From positions 1 to 9,008 of the forward strand of contig JAHKLH010000052.1 of NCBI GenBank assembly GCA_029856635.1: a DNA stretch of 9,008 bases. Direction: 5' to 3'. This document shows, piece by piece, positions 1 to 6,233 of the stretch; position 1 is the stretch's first letter; the number at the start of each line of letters is the position of its first letter. The notes under the pieces are model-generated. The model saw only the letters and a list, made by a program, of their open reading frames with translations. It was not told where the DNA came from and did not search any database. Origin of the DNA: Candidatus Njordarchaeota archaeon (GTDB lineage Archaea > Asgardarchaeota > Njordarchaeia > Njordarchaeales > JAHKLH01). The position numbers were made by a program, and so were the translations under genes.

Positions 1-1
1 T

Positions 2-301
2 ACTAGAAGAGATACCTTTGAAAGCATACCAGAATGGTTCAATAGCGCTTTGCCTCATGTTCACAAAGCGGCGGCATTCATTCTAGTTGGAAACAAAATC
101 GATTTGAGGAATAGATGCCTTGATTGTATTACGAAAGAGGAGGGAGAGCGATTGGCAAAGCAGTTATCGGAAGTGATAAATTTTGAAATTCCATACATTG
201 AAACAAGTGCTAAAGAGGGAATTAATATTGAACTTGTCTTTAAGGAAGTTCTTAAACTTCACTTAAAACGACTTGGCCTCCTGGAACGGCTTTTACATTA
301 G
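2..301 (+). CDS. Rab/Ras-like small GTPase, C-terminal part (5' end outside window)
   Basis: This is the C-terminal 99 residues of a P-loop small GTPase of the Ras/Rab/Arf superfamily. These proteins switch between GDP and GTP states and recruit effectors at membranes. The frame is open from the first bases of the window, so the gene begins upstream; the TTG at 50 is an internal Leu codon. The window-edge residues TRRDTFESIPEWF match the Rab helix after switch II. The G4 guanine-specificity motif NKID follows VG, and G5 is the ETSAKEG stretch. The protein then ends with an amphipathic helix and LERLLH, with no C-terminal Cys for prenylation. Loops G1-G3 lie outside the window, so nucleotide-binding competence cannot be judged. 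The gene is convergent with the longin/TM pair and overlaps it by 4 bases. Rab-like GTPases are abundant in Asgard archaea and eukaryotes. MglA-type bacterial GTPases are the main alternative, but NKID plus ETSAKEG favours a Rab/Ras type. Confidence 0.9.
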   Translation, partial: TRRDTFESIPEWFNSALPHVHKAAAFILVGNKIDLRNRCLDCITKEEGERLAKQLSEVINFEIPYIETSAKEGINIELVFKEVLKLHLKRLGLLERLLH

Positions 302-624
302 CCATAAATAAGAATCTTCAGAGCCTTATGTAATTCTCTGAGAATCTCTATAATTAACAAGAGTGATATCAAAATCAGCACCAAACCAATTACAAATAAT
401 TTCTCTTTGTAATAAATCAGTAAAAAACCGGCAGCAAACATGAGAAATGAATAAAATAAACTTATTAATGCTACTCGAGGGATTCCACGACCTTTAAAAC
501 CAACTTCAAGTGCTATTCGCACAACATACACGAATGTCAGCATTGCGAAAAAAATTAATACAAATCCAATGCCAGCAATTATCTCTGATGTTAAAATTCC
601 ATTAAACGTAAGCGCATCAACCAT
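298..624 (-). CDS. Small three-TM membrane protein, unknown function
   Basis: I do not recognise this family. The 108-residue product is almost entirely hydrophobic, with three likely membrane helices at about residues 15-37, 50-72 and 76-94. A short basic loop (FKGRGIPR) lies between the first two, and the C-terminus is basic and amphipathic (ILRELHKALKILIYG). I chose the ATG at 624 because GGTGATC, a perfect anti-Shine-Dalgarno match, sits just upstream and the overlap with the preceding gene is then only 8 bases. ATG codons at 639 and 651 are in frame, and the longest form would have 117 residues. The coupling to the longin-like gene implies co-transcription and possibly a membrane anchor or partner for it, which is inference. 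Its 3' end overlaps the convergent GTPase gene by 4 bases. Confidence 0.7.
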   Translation of the reverse strand: MVDALTFNGILTSEIIAGIGFVLIFFAMLTFVYVVRIALEVGFKGRGIPRVALISLFYSFLMFAAGFLLIYYKEKLFVIGLVLILISLLLIIEILRELHKALKILIYG

Positions 625-1399
625 TACGATCACCGACATCCAGAACATCAATGTTTTCTAACGCACGCCTTGTAAACGCTTTTTGTGTTAATTTAATTAA
701 ATTAAATATCATACTACCACATCGCATAGTTATATCTGCAATTTCATCCTCAAATTCTTCTGGGCGAGAATAAATAACTAATCTGAGAATTTCTTCAGAA
801 ATTCCATACTTACTCATTAACTTATTCATTACCTTAGACAAGAATTTCCTTCCAACAAATGTCTCAAGTCTTTTTCTTATCTCATTAAGGAGATATCGCA
901 AAAAAACACAGCCAGTGGAACTTCGTATGAAATAGCGAGAAATTCTTATTTTACTGAACCATTCTCGAGACGTAAGAAATTTCGCTAATTTTAATTCGAA
1001 ATCTTCTATTAATTCAATTGGAATAGCATTAAGCTCCTTTTCTTCATCACTTAAATGAGCCCAAATCTCACGAAGAAAATTCTCGTTAAAACGAATACTA
1101 AGATCAATGATTGTAGATATATCTTTTACGTCAGCGCGATCAGTTATAACTGCAGATAAGAAATCTGATGCAGTATCATGAATTAGTCCAACAAAAATAT
1201 GACCAAAATTGTGAAACATCATTTCATATCTACTAGTTCTAATTTGACGTCCAGTTTCAGGAATAAGTTCTTGCGCCAACCTATGCAATGCCGAAATAAA
1301 TCCAGCCAACCCAGTAGGACTCCGGGTTAGTGAACCACAAATCAAGGTTGGTTCTCCTGATGGTCTAATGATAGCAAAGGTGTGAACCTTGACTGGCAA
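617..1399 (-). CDS. Probable longin/Mon1-like domain protein with helical C-terminal domain
   Basis: The first ~115 of 260 residues have the profile of a longin-type alpha/beta domain. A first strand HTFAIIRPSGEP is followed by a glycine-containing helix (LAGFISALHRLAQELI). Two further strands follow (EMMFHNFGHIFVGLIHD and a turn-linked FLSAVITD), then a long helix (DISTIIDLSIRFNENFLREIW). This order is seen in longin, FUZ and Mon1/Ccz1-type regulators of small GTPases. Residues ~125-255 are helical and unassigned. The TTG start at 1399 is forced: a TAA lies two codons upstream in frame, and a GGGGAG ribosome-binding site precedes the TTG by 7 bases. A TATA-like box lies about 65 bases upstream. 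The gene overlaps the downstream TM-protein gene. Proximity to a Rab-like GTPase supports a GTPase-partner role. The fold call is by eye; a roadblock or other profilin-like fold is the main alternative. Confidence 0.6.
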   Translation of the reverse strand: MPVKVHTFAIIRPSGEPTLICGSLTRSPTGLAGFISALHRLAQELIPETGRQIRTSRYEMMFHNFGHIFVGLIHDTASDFLSAVITDRADVKDISTIIDLSIRFNENFLREIWAHLSDEEKELNAIPIELIEDFELKLAKFLTSREWFSKIRISRYFIRSSTGCVFLRYLLNEIRKRLETFVGRKFLSKVMNKLMSKYGISEEILRLVIYSRPEEFEDEIADITMRCGSMIFNLIKLTQKAFTRRALENIDVLDVGDRNG

Positions 1400-1729
1400 T
1401 TTTTAACTCCCCTTTTCACTTGCACTTTAAAGAAAAAACATTAGTTAGAATTTTACTTATTTTATTTATATCACAAAAAACATATACTAGGAAAACCGAT
1501 TAAACTTAACAGCAATAGTTAATGAAACAAAATATCATTTTTTTATCTTATGAATTATCATTAAAATGCAAAATCACAGCCAAAAAACAAGAAATAACTT
1601 AATACATTGATATTAAAATCATCAAAATATTTTTAATATAGATAAAAAATCAACAAACAATTTATCTAAAGAAAAATTCATCCAATAAGCATTTTTAATA
1701 TCTTCCTCCTTCTCTCCTCACTCAACTTA
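1400..1729. other. AT-rich intergenic region between two minus-strand genes
   Basis: The 330 bases are very AT-rich, with many A and T runs, and hold no convincing gene. The right part carries the 3' flank of the 1730-2458 gene. Its left part holds a TATA-like box for the longin gene. Immediately after the stop of the 1730 gene there is a purine-rich minus-strand stretch that includes GGAGGAAG. It precedes an ATG that opens only a four-codon frame (MLIG then TGA at 1680). Confidence 0.6.
1460..1472 (-). promoter_or_regulatory. TATA-like box for the longin/TM operon
   Basis: On the minus strand this reads GATATAAATAAA, close to the archaeal TATA consensus. It would place transcription start near 1440 and leave a leader of about 40 bases before the TTG at 1399. 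The region is AT-rich overall, so chance matches are likely. Confidence 0.35.
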
Positions 1730-2458
1730 TTAAGAACCCTTTTCAAAGCACGGGCCAACTTCTTTTGGACCGAGTGCCTCCGCTAATCTATCAAGTCCAA
1801 TTACTTCGACAGCTTTTGCGATATTTTCCTTTGGAATAGGTTCCTTCATTTTAATTCTCACTATATCCGGCTTATAGAAGAGCGCAAATGAATATAAAAT
1901 ACTTCTGCTATCGTATGTTTCTAAAATTCTCTTAATCGCTACACTACATATTTTCTCCTTTGATGAAAACATACATAAAGATTCATTTCCAGGAATATTC
2001 GGATCAAGCTCATCATATGTAATTACGTGTATTTCTAGTGTTTTATCATTAATAATTTCATAAAATGCTTTATTTCCCAAAATTCTTAAATAATTGTGTG
2101 TTTTTTCTGCAAGTATTTGTCTAACATTTTTAGCTAAACGTGGACCAATTACAAACGCGGATATTGCGTGAAACCATATTTTTTCCGATATTGCAAGAAG
2201 CAATTTATAGTAAATTGTAGTTAAAATGACATCAAAGGAAATAGTTTCATAGGGACCCTTAAATTCGATTATGATCCATGAATTACGATTATCATAAACA
2301 TACCTTAACCATGACTCTTTTTCCACATATATTTTTAGCTTCCTCAAATTCTTTATAATTAGATCTACTCTTCTTTCAGCAATTTGAATTCCACATTCAG
2401 CAGTAATACTATCAAACTCAAAAATCTCACTAAACACTTCCTTGAAGATCCTCTTCAT
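1730..2458 (-). CDS. PD-(D/E)XK nuclease-like protein, possibly Rpn-like
   Basis: The 242-residue product is not a family I can name with certainty. Its first 90 residues show a PD-(D/E)XK-like core: a helical lead (IFKEVFSEIFEF), then RRVDLIIKN with Asp32, then WIIIEFKG with Glu65 and Lys67, then a helix (FDVILTTIYYKLLLAI). The order D...ExK-helix matches this nuclease superfamily, and the layout recalls Rpn/PDDEXK transposase-associated nucleases. A basic residue pair (RR, 29-30) precedes the Asp. The rest is mixed alpha/beta, with another conserved-looking region (EPIPKENIAKAVEVIGLDRLAEALG) near the C-terminus that may be helical. If active it would cut DNA or RNA with metal ions, but this is inference. 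The ATG at 2458 follows a G-rich GGGGGGTTTGG stretch rather than a standard ribosome-binding site. The gene stands alone, with no obvious restriction partner in the window. Confidence 0.5.
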   Translation of the reverse strand: MKRIFKEVFSEIFEFDSITAECGIQIAERRVDLIIKNLRKLKIYVEKESWLRYVYDNRNSWIIIEFKGPYETISFDVILTTIYYKLLLAISEKIWFHAISAFVIGPRLAKNVRQILAEKTHNYLRILGNKAFYEIINDKTLEIHVITYDELDPNIPGNESLCMFSSKEKICSVAIKRILETYDSRSILYSFALFYKPDIVRIKMKEPIPKENIAKAVEVIGLDRLAEALGPKEVGPCFEKGS

Positions 2459-2507
2459 AATAATATTCCAAACCCCCCGTTAATCACATCAAGTAATCAC
2501 AACACCC

Positions 2508-2518
2508 ACAATTTAAAC
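2508..2518 (-). promoter_or_regulatory. TATA-like box for the PD-(D/E)XK-like gene
   Basis: On the minus strand this reads GTTTAAATTGT. It lies about 50-60 bases before the ATG at 2458 and would give a start near 2487 with a leader of about 30 bases. Confidence 0.3.
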
Positions 2519-2613
2519 AACAATATAGTCACACCAGAACAAACCTAATGCAATCATTAAAACAAACATGAGATATAGAATCCAAACAAACAATAAACCC
2601 AATAAACTTTGAC

Positions 2614-2658
2614 AGAGCGGTAGTATAGTGGTAGCACGGGGGTATACAGACCCTGAAG
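2614..2658 (+). pseudogene. tRNA-like fragment: 5' half and anticodon arm without a T-arm
   Basis: Bases 2617-2642 match 2893-2918 of the intact tRNA-His at 23 of 26 positions, including an identical TAGTGGTAGCAC run over the D-loop and 3' D-stem. Canonical features are present: T8-A9 at 2621-2622, the D-arm with A14 and G18-G19, and a possible anticodon arm of GGGGT with ACCCT (2639-2643 and 2649?-2654) closing a six-base loop. What is missing is decisive. No T-arm with a TTCRA-type loop and no strand complementary to the 5' acceptor (AGAGCGG) occurs in the following 230 bases. The loop does not yield a sensible archaeal anticodon either. I read it as a decayed partial duplicate of a tRNA gene. 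A 5' half of a split tRNA, as in Nanoarchaeum, remains possible but no 3' half is seen. Confidence 0.5.
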
Positions 2659-2840
2659 TATATACAATGACAAGGTTTGCCCACAAAACACTCAATCTTC
2701 TCAAAATTTTTGATTAATGAGTTAATGAAAATCTAATTTTTTCATAAGAAGTAGGAGCTACAAAACTTAGAAAATTAAACTTGTCTAATCACAAAATACA
2801 ATAGAACACCCAAGAATATCATAAGAACATCTGCAAAAAA

Positions 2841-2850
2841 TTTTTAAAAA
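2841..2850 (+). promoter_or_regulatory. TATA box for tRNA-His
   Basis: TTTTTAAAAA lies 39-48 bases upstream of the tRNA 5' end. That predicts transcription start near 2871 and a short 5' leader removed by RNase P. Confidence 0.5.
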
Positions 2851-2888
2851 CCACTAATTATTCGTAATTTTGGAGTATTAAATCCAAT

Positions 2889-2979
2889 GGAGGCGGTGGT
2901 GTAGTGGTAGCACAGGGGCCTGTGGTCTTTTTCGTGCAGAAAGCCCCGAGCCGGGGTTCGATTCCCCGCCGCCTCCCCA
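2889..2979 (+). tRNA. tRNA-His (GTG) with a 16-nt intron and encoded CCA
   Basis: A full cloverleaf folds. The acceptor GAGGCGG (2890-2896) pairs with CCGCCTC (2969-2975). The extra 5' G at 2889 faces C73 at 2976, the identity pair of tRNA-His. The D-arm is 2899-2913, the anticodon stem GGGGC/GCCCC (2915-2919, 2943-2947), and the T-arm CGGGG-TTCGATT-CCCCG (2952-2968). The anticodon GTG is at 2922-2924. CCA is encoded at 2977-2979. Bases 2926-2941 do not fit the cloverleaf and sit at the standard 37/38 position. Removing them gives the loop CTGTGGA. A bulge-helix-bulge forms: 2920-2923 pairs with 2936-2939, leaving 3-nt bulges at 2924-2926 and 2940-2942, and cutting two bases into each bulge releases exactly these 16 nt. 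No inner helix closes the intron, so this is a relaxed motif. Confidence 0.93.
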
Positions 2980-2983
2980 ACTC

Positions 2984-3031
2984 TTTAATAATATTTTATT
3001 CTTCTATTTTCTGAAAATATTTTATTTTTCT
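2984..3031 (+). terminator. T-rich termination region after tRNA-His
   Basis: Several T runs (TATTTTATT, TATTTT, TTTATTTTT) follow the tRNA within 50 bases. This is the usual form of archaeal intrinsic termination, which needs T-tracts rather than a hairpin. Confidence 0.45.
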
Positions 3032-3072
3032 GACACGATAAACAATGTGTGACAATTGTTAGTCCTAGTGTC
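3032..3072. repeat. Interrupted inverted repeat
   Basis: An outer GACAC (3032-3036) pairs with GTGTC (3068-3072). An inner AACAAT (3041-3046) pairs with ATTGTT (3055-3060), with unpaired bases between the arms. It lies between the convergent tRNA-His and permease genes and may be chance or part of the shared 3' region. Confidence 0.3.
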
Positions 3073-3181
3073 ATTTATATCAAGATGATTTTGGTTTAGT
3101 TAGGTAAGGATGAAAATTATTTTTATATGGAGTAAATAAAAATAAGGAAAAGATTTGGTGATGTTTATTTTCAATCTTGTT

Positions 3182-4588
3182 TCATGCTTTTGGTCTGAGG
3201 AAGTATAAGGTGAATCCTATTATTAAGACTATTATGGCCACTAACCAAACAATCCAGTCTAAGAATGCTGTGATTATAAAGTAAACGCATAATGCTGCTG
3301 CAATTGCTGATAATATTGGGAAGTTTCCGATGGATAAGGGAACTTTAAATGTTCTTCTTGCTTCTTGTTCTCGGTATCTTAGTGCAATGACTGCCGCGTT
3401 GATTATCACGAATGTAATTATGCATGCAAGACTTGCGCCTTTTCCTACGATCTCAATTAGTTCATATTCTTTTGGAGATGCAGTCACAGTTAGTCCAATT
3501 AACTGAAATGTTGTTACGCGTACTTTTATACCTAGTGCTCGAGGTATTGCATCACAGAATACAATTATGAGTATTCCAATTATTCCAGACATAAAGACGG
3601 CTATGTGTGGTGTTCTTCTCTTTCTATCTACTAATGCTAATTTTTTGTAAAGGATTCCTTCCTCCGCCAAACCATATGCAAGTCTAGAACCTGAAACTAG
3701 AAATCCTAAAACAGTATTTCCAGTTGAGAATAAAGCGGCAATGAGCATTATTATATATGCTTCATGACCAACGGTTTCTGCAGCGGCTGCCAAGGGTGCA
3801 GGTGATTTTGCTAACTCTTCAGGTGGTATTAATCTTACCACTGCAAATGCGACAAGTAGATAAAGAATGGAACATATAATTAGAGCTAATACAATTGCTT
3901 TTGGAACATTTTCTCGTGGATTCTTGGCTTCCTCTGCTAATGTTGGCTGTAATTCAAATCCAGTATATGCGAAATAGAAAACAGCAGCACCTATAAGAAC
4001 AGCTGATAAAATGTCTATTCCAGCAGGAGGTGTAACTTGTACATAATTTGGTTGTCGTTGAGTAAAGATAAATCCAAGAAAGGTTATGAATATAAGTCCA
4101 AATACTTCTAAGATTAGGAGCGCCAATGCTGCAATGGCACTCTCTTTGATTCCTATCCAATTAATAATTGTGAGGATTATTATTGTAATTATTGCGAGAA
4201 TTGGAATATATGTTTCCGTAATTCCGAATGCTTTTACAAAGTAACCAGCAAATCCTAGAGCTGCAGTTGCTGCACCTGCTATCGCATCGAAGAATATGAA
4301 CCAACCAGTAAGGAATGCTAGGGAATCTCTTTTAGGAAATGCTTTTTTGACATAAGTGTAGGAAGATGATGCAAATGGATACATCCCAGCGAGTTCAGCG
4401 AAGCTAAATCCAGTTAAGAGAGCTACGATACTTCCAAATAAGACGCTAGTCCAAACGGCATCTCCAACATAACCAGCGGTTTTCCCGATTAATACATAAA
4501 TGCCAGCTCCAAGAATTAGTGCGACGCCGAAGAGTGTGAGATAACCTAAACCAAGTTCTCGTTTAAGTTTTTCCCTTTTACCCTCCAT
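3182..4588 (-). CDS. APC-superfamily amino acid permease, 12 TM
   Basis: This is a secondary transporter of amino acids or related amines in the cytoplasmic membrane. At 468 residues it has the normal length. TM1 carries the unwound substrate-site motif (ALILGAGIYVLIG, residues ~23-35). It is followed by FSFAELAGMYPFASSSYTYV (61-80), diagnostic of the APC family. Residues 205-232 have the YFAYTGFE....AEEAKNP....PKAI signature between TM6 and TM7. The last two TMs end in LYFLRPKA. Cationic amino acid transporter and GkApcT-like members fit best, but the substrate cannot be read from sequence. The ATG at 4588 follows GTAGG by 7 bases, a weak ribosome-binding site. The gene is monocistronic, convergent with tRNA-His, and has two identical TATA-like boxes upstream. 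The loop before the penultimate TM pairs (residues ~345-375, IKVRVTTFQLIG...SPKEYEL) looks longer than usual. Confidence 0.93.
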   Translation of the reverse strand: MEGKREKLKRELGLGYLTLFGVALILGAGIYVLIGKTAGYVGDAVWTSVLFGSIVALLTGFSFAELAGMYPFASSSYTYVKKAFPKRDSLAFLTGWFIFFDAIAGAATAALGFAGYFVKAFGITETYIPILAIITIIILTIINWIGIKESAIAALALLILEVFGLIFITFLGFIFTQRQPNYVQVTPPAGIDILSAVLIGAAVFYFAYTGFELQPTLAEEAKNPRENVPKAIVLALIICSILYLLVAFAVVRLIPPEELAKSPAPLAAAAETVGHEAYIIMLIAALFSTGNTVLGFLVSGSRLAYGLAEEGILYKKLALVDRKRRTPHIAVFMSGIIGILIIVFCDAIPRALGIKVRVTTFQLIGLTVTASPKEYELIEIVGKGASLACIITFVIINAAVIALRYREQEARRTFKVPLSIGNFPILSAIAAALCVYFIITAFLDWIVWLVAIIVLIIGFTLYFLRPKA

Positions 4589-4600
4589 TTTTCAAACCTA

Positions 4601-4613
4601 CTATAAAAATTAA
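4601..4613. promoter_or_regulatory. First copy of a 13-bp TATA-like direct repeat
   Basis: CTATAAAAATTAA occurs here and again exactly 70 bases downstream at 4671. The minus-strand reading TTTTTATAG is TATA-like but is centred only about 18 bases before the permease ATG, too close for a standard start. Confidence 0.4.
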
Positions 4614-4670
4614 TTCTTTTGGTTTCTATCATAATTCAGCAATGTATGAAGTGATTCTGGGATTAAAAAG

Positions 4671-4683
4671 CTATAAAAATTAA
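4671..4683. promoter_or_regulatory. Second copy of the repeat; candidate permease TATA box
   Basis: This copy is identical to the one at 4601. On the minus strand it would start transcription near 4648 and give the permease a leader of about 60 bases. On the plus strand it would face the 4841 pseudogene, but a better box for that lies at 4800. Confidence 0.4.
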
Positions 4684-4799
4684 CGGCATTAAAAAACACA
4701 TTTTCACGTTAATATTAAGTACTACGAATCATTAACTCCGTCAATTAGGATAGAACTTTTCATCTTAAATACCATTCAAGTCAAGTTTCTTCTAAGCAA

Positions 4800-4809
4800 T
4801 TTTTATACA
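4800..4809 (+). promoter_or_regulatory. TATA box for the broken TM gene
   Basis: TTTTTATACA is centred about 36 bases before the ATG at 4841, preceded by a purine-rich AAGCAA in the BRE position. It predicts a start near 4831. Confidence 0.45.
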
Positions 4810-4840
4810 AAATATTAGTGCTTTAATATTCTTTAGTGTG

Positions 4841-5413
4841 ATGAGAATTATCAATGTGATCTCGCAAGTCACTATAACCACTATTTTGCTCATAATGCTC
4901 GCAGCATTGTCCTTTGCGCCATCAAAATTATTTTCGTTTTAATTAAGTACATGAAAAAGCGCGATTAAAAACATAGTCTCTTTTCTTTACTAATTATGAC
5001 AATCTTAACACTCCCGTTCATAATTATAGTTTTTTCAATACTTGAAATATGATTTGGAATACTTCCTGGACTTAACATGGTGTTACTGAAAGTTTCTATT
5101 TCCTGCGGAATCTTTGAAGCGATTATTTTTCTACTAGTAATGCTCTTAGGAATGGTTTATCTCTACATTAATGACTTGAAGAAAGCGATTAAAGAAGAGA
5201 AGCATATAGAGAGCATCATTATACATAATCATAGGTATCGATCCTTTGATTCTTGTGATTATCCTAATTCTATGCGGACTTTGCGGATTACTTTTAGAAC
5301 TCTTCGGAATTATATTAATTCCAATAAATTGGAACTCCTTAATTATTCTAACTGCTATTTTAATAGTATTAGCTTTTATATTACCAGGCGTTATTCCATT
5401 TGAGGAAGACTAA
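4841..5413 (+). pseudogene. Broken multi-TM membrane protein gene
   Basis: Hydrophobic protein-like sequence runs through this region but switches frame and meets stops. Segment one (ATG 4841 to TAA 4940) encodes one TM (VTITTILLIMLAALSF). The adjacent frame continues as IKIIFVLIKYMKKRD to a TAA at 4966. It then runs LFSLLIMTILTLPFIIIVFS to a TGA at 5050, and on through FGILPGLNM and another TM (IFEAIIFLLVMLLGMVYL) to about 5215. From about 5210 the next frame gives two more TMs (PLILVIILILCGLCGLLL and IILTAILIVLAFILPGVI), ending in PFEED and TAA at 5411. The reconstructed product would have about five TMs and ~190 residues. At least two frameshifts and two in-frame stops argue for decay. I do not recognise the family. 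Assembly errors could explain the shifts but not easily all four lesions. Confidence 0.7.
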
Positions 5414-5474
5414 TGTACATCATACGGAAATCAAGTACCTACGCTAAAAACTGTTTTGTTTTTGATGAAATCTT

Positions 5475-5483
5475 CAATATAAG
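5475..5483 (+). promoter_or_regulatory. TATA-like box for the antitoxin-PIN-antitoxin cassette
   Basis: CAATATAAG lies 30-38 bases before the ATG at 5513 and predicts a nearly leaderless transcript. Confidence 0.35.
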
Positions 5484-5512
5484 ACCACAAGTTACTTATT
5501 TTGGTGAAGAAG

Positions 5513-5725
5513 ATGCATGATGAAGAAATTGAAAGAGAAATTAGACGAAAGAATGCTGATTGGGATTTCATTAATAAGCAACCTCCGAAATTAAGGCAAG
5601 CATTAATTTTATTCATAGAGACTGGCGATGTATACAAAGCTGCTAAATTAGCTGGCTTAACTGTTGATGAATTTGAAGATCTAAGGATTCGAGCTAGAAT
5701 ACCAAAGGTGACATTAATTGACTAA
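5513..5725 (+). CDS. Small HTH antitoxin-like protein (copy A), UPF0175-like
   Basis: The 70-residue product has an acidic/basic helical N-terminus (EEIEREIRRKNADW). A predicted helix-turn-helix follows, running through LFIETGDVYKAAKLAGLTVDEFEDL to the tail ARIPKVTLID. The KAAKLAG....EF..L......IP pattern recalls UPF0175-type antitoxins; the family assignment is by eye. The ATG at 5513 is preferred because GGTGA (5503-5507) precedes it by 5 bases; TTG 5501 and GTG 5504 are in-frame alternatives. It overlaps the PIN gene by 8 bases, so the two are translationally coupled. It is clearly homologous to the gene at 6221, with about 26 identities over ~66 positions. As an antitoxin it would bind the PIN protein and probably the cassette promoter (inference). 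Confidence 0.75.
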   Translation: MHDEEIEREIRRKNADWDFINKQPPKLRQALILFIETGDVYKAAKLAGLTVDEFEDLRIRARIPKVTLID

Positions 5726-6233
5726 ACTCGTATGTTCAATAGACACTTGCTTTTTAATAGAATGGTCAAGATATAGAAAACGAGAACTCTTAACAAAAGT
5801 TTTCAATTATGGTTATATAACCGAAGACATCTTAGCAGAGATTAAATCCGAACAAACGTTAGAATTCGCATCAAAACTTCTTTCATCAGGATTCTTAGTA
5901 ATTTATCCATTTAAAAGAGAATTAGAAGAAAGCGTTAGAAAAATAATTGAGACTTCCATACACGATCCTCGAATAAGAATTATTGACCCACCAGAAGCCT
6001 ACGCACTTGCAATAGGCTTAAGAGAGAAATGTATTGTTCTAACAGAAAACAAGGGCGTCTTGCGCCTAGTGGAACTATATCACAATGATTTTCCAGTAAC
6101 TGTTTGGGGTGCCTACGAACTACTGAAGTTTTTATATAAGAAAGGATACATCAATAACTTTTGGGAAGAACTCAAGAATTATACTCATGATACACATCAC
6201 ATGTTCCCGAGGCGAAAATTATGGCGTACTTAA
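5718..6233 (+). CDS. PIN-domain protein, probable VapC-like toxin
   Basis: PIN proteins are metal-dependent RNases; VapC-type members cut tRNA or rRNA and are held inactive by a partner antitoxin. The motif order is visible in this 171-residue product: strand CSIDTCFLIEW with Asp9, then ITEDILAEI with Glu41, then IDPPEAYALAIG with Asp90/Glu93, and CIVLTENKGVLRL. The last acidic position, usually Asp in T-x-D, is Glu110-Asn111 here. The C-terminus after ~135 extends past a typical VapC (120-150 residues) and ends PRRKLWRT. The start is TTG at 5718, supported by AAGGTGA at 5705-5711 with a 6-base gap. It overlaps both flanking small genes, by 8 and 13 bases, so the three form one operon. Confidence 0.82.
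   Translation: MTKLVCSIDTCFLIEWSRYRKRELLTKVFNYGYITEDILAEIKSEQTLEFASKLLSSGFLVIYPFKRELEESVRKIIETSIHDPRIRIIDPPEAYALAIGLREKCIVLTENKGVLRLVELYHNDFPVTVWGAYELLKFLYKKGYINNFWEELKNYTHDTHHMFPRRKLWRT

Noticed and set aside
1522..1602. 26-codon plus-strand ORF (MKQNIIF...)
   Set aside because: Very AT-rich, no ribosome-binding site, Lys/Ile composition typical of random AT DNA.
2513..2704. Minus-strand 63-codon open frame
   Set aside because: It runs across the tRNA-like element on the opposite strand and has no ribosome-binding site or protein-like pattern beyond chance hydrophobicity.
3954..4160. 68-codon frame inside the permease
   Set aside because: Same-strand shadow of the permease, Cys/Tyr/Ser-rich as expected from a shifted frame.
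5050..5052. In-frame TGA read as selenocysteine or recoded
   Set aside because: The same gene also has in-frame TAA and frame switches, so decay is simpler; no SECIS-like element was noticed.
5431..5637. Minus-strand 68-codon frame opposite antitoxin A
   Set aside because: Antisense shadow of a gene with clear homology to a neighbour.
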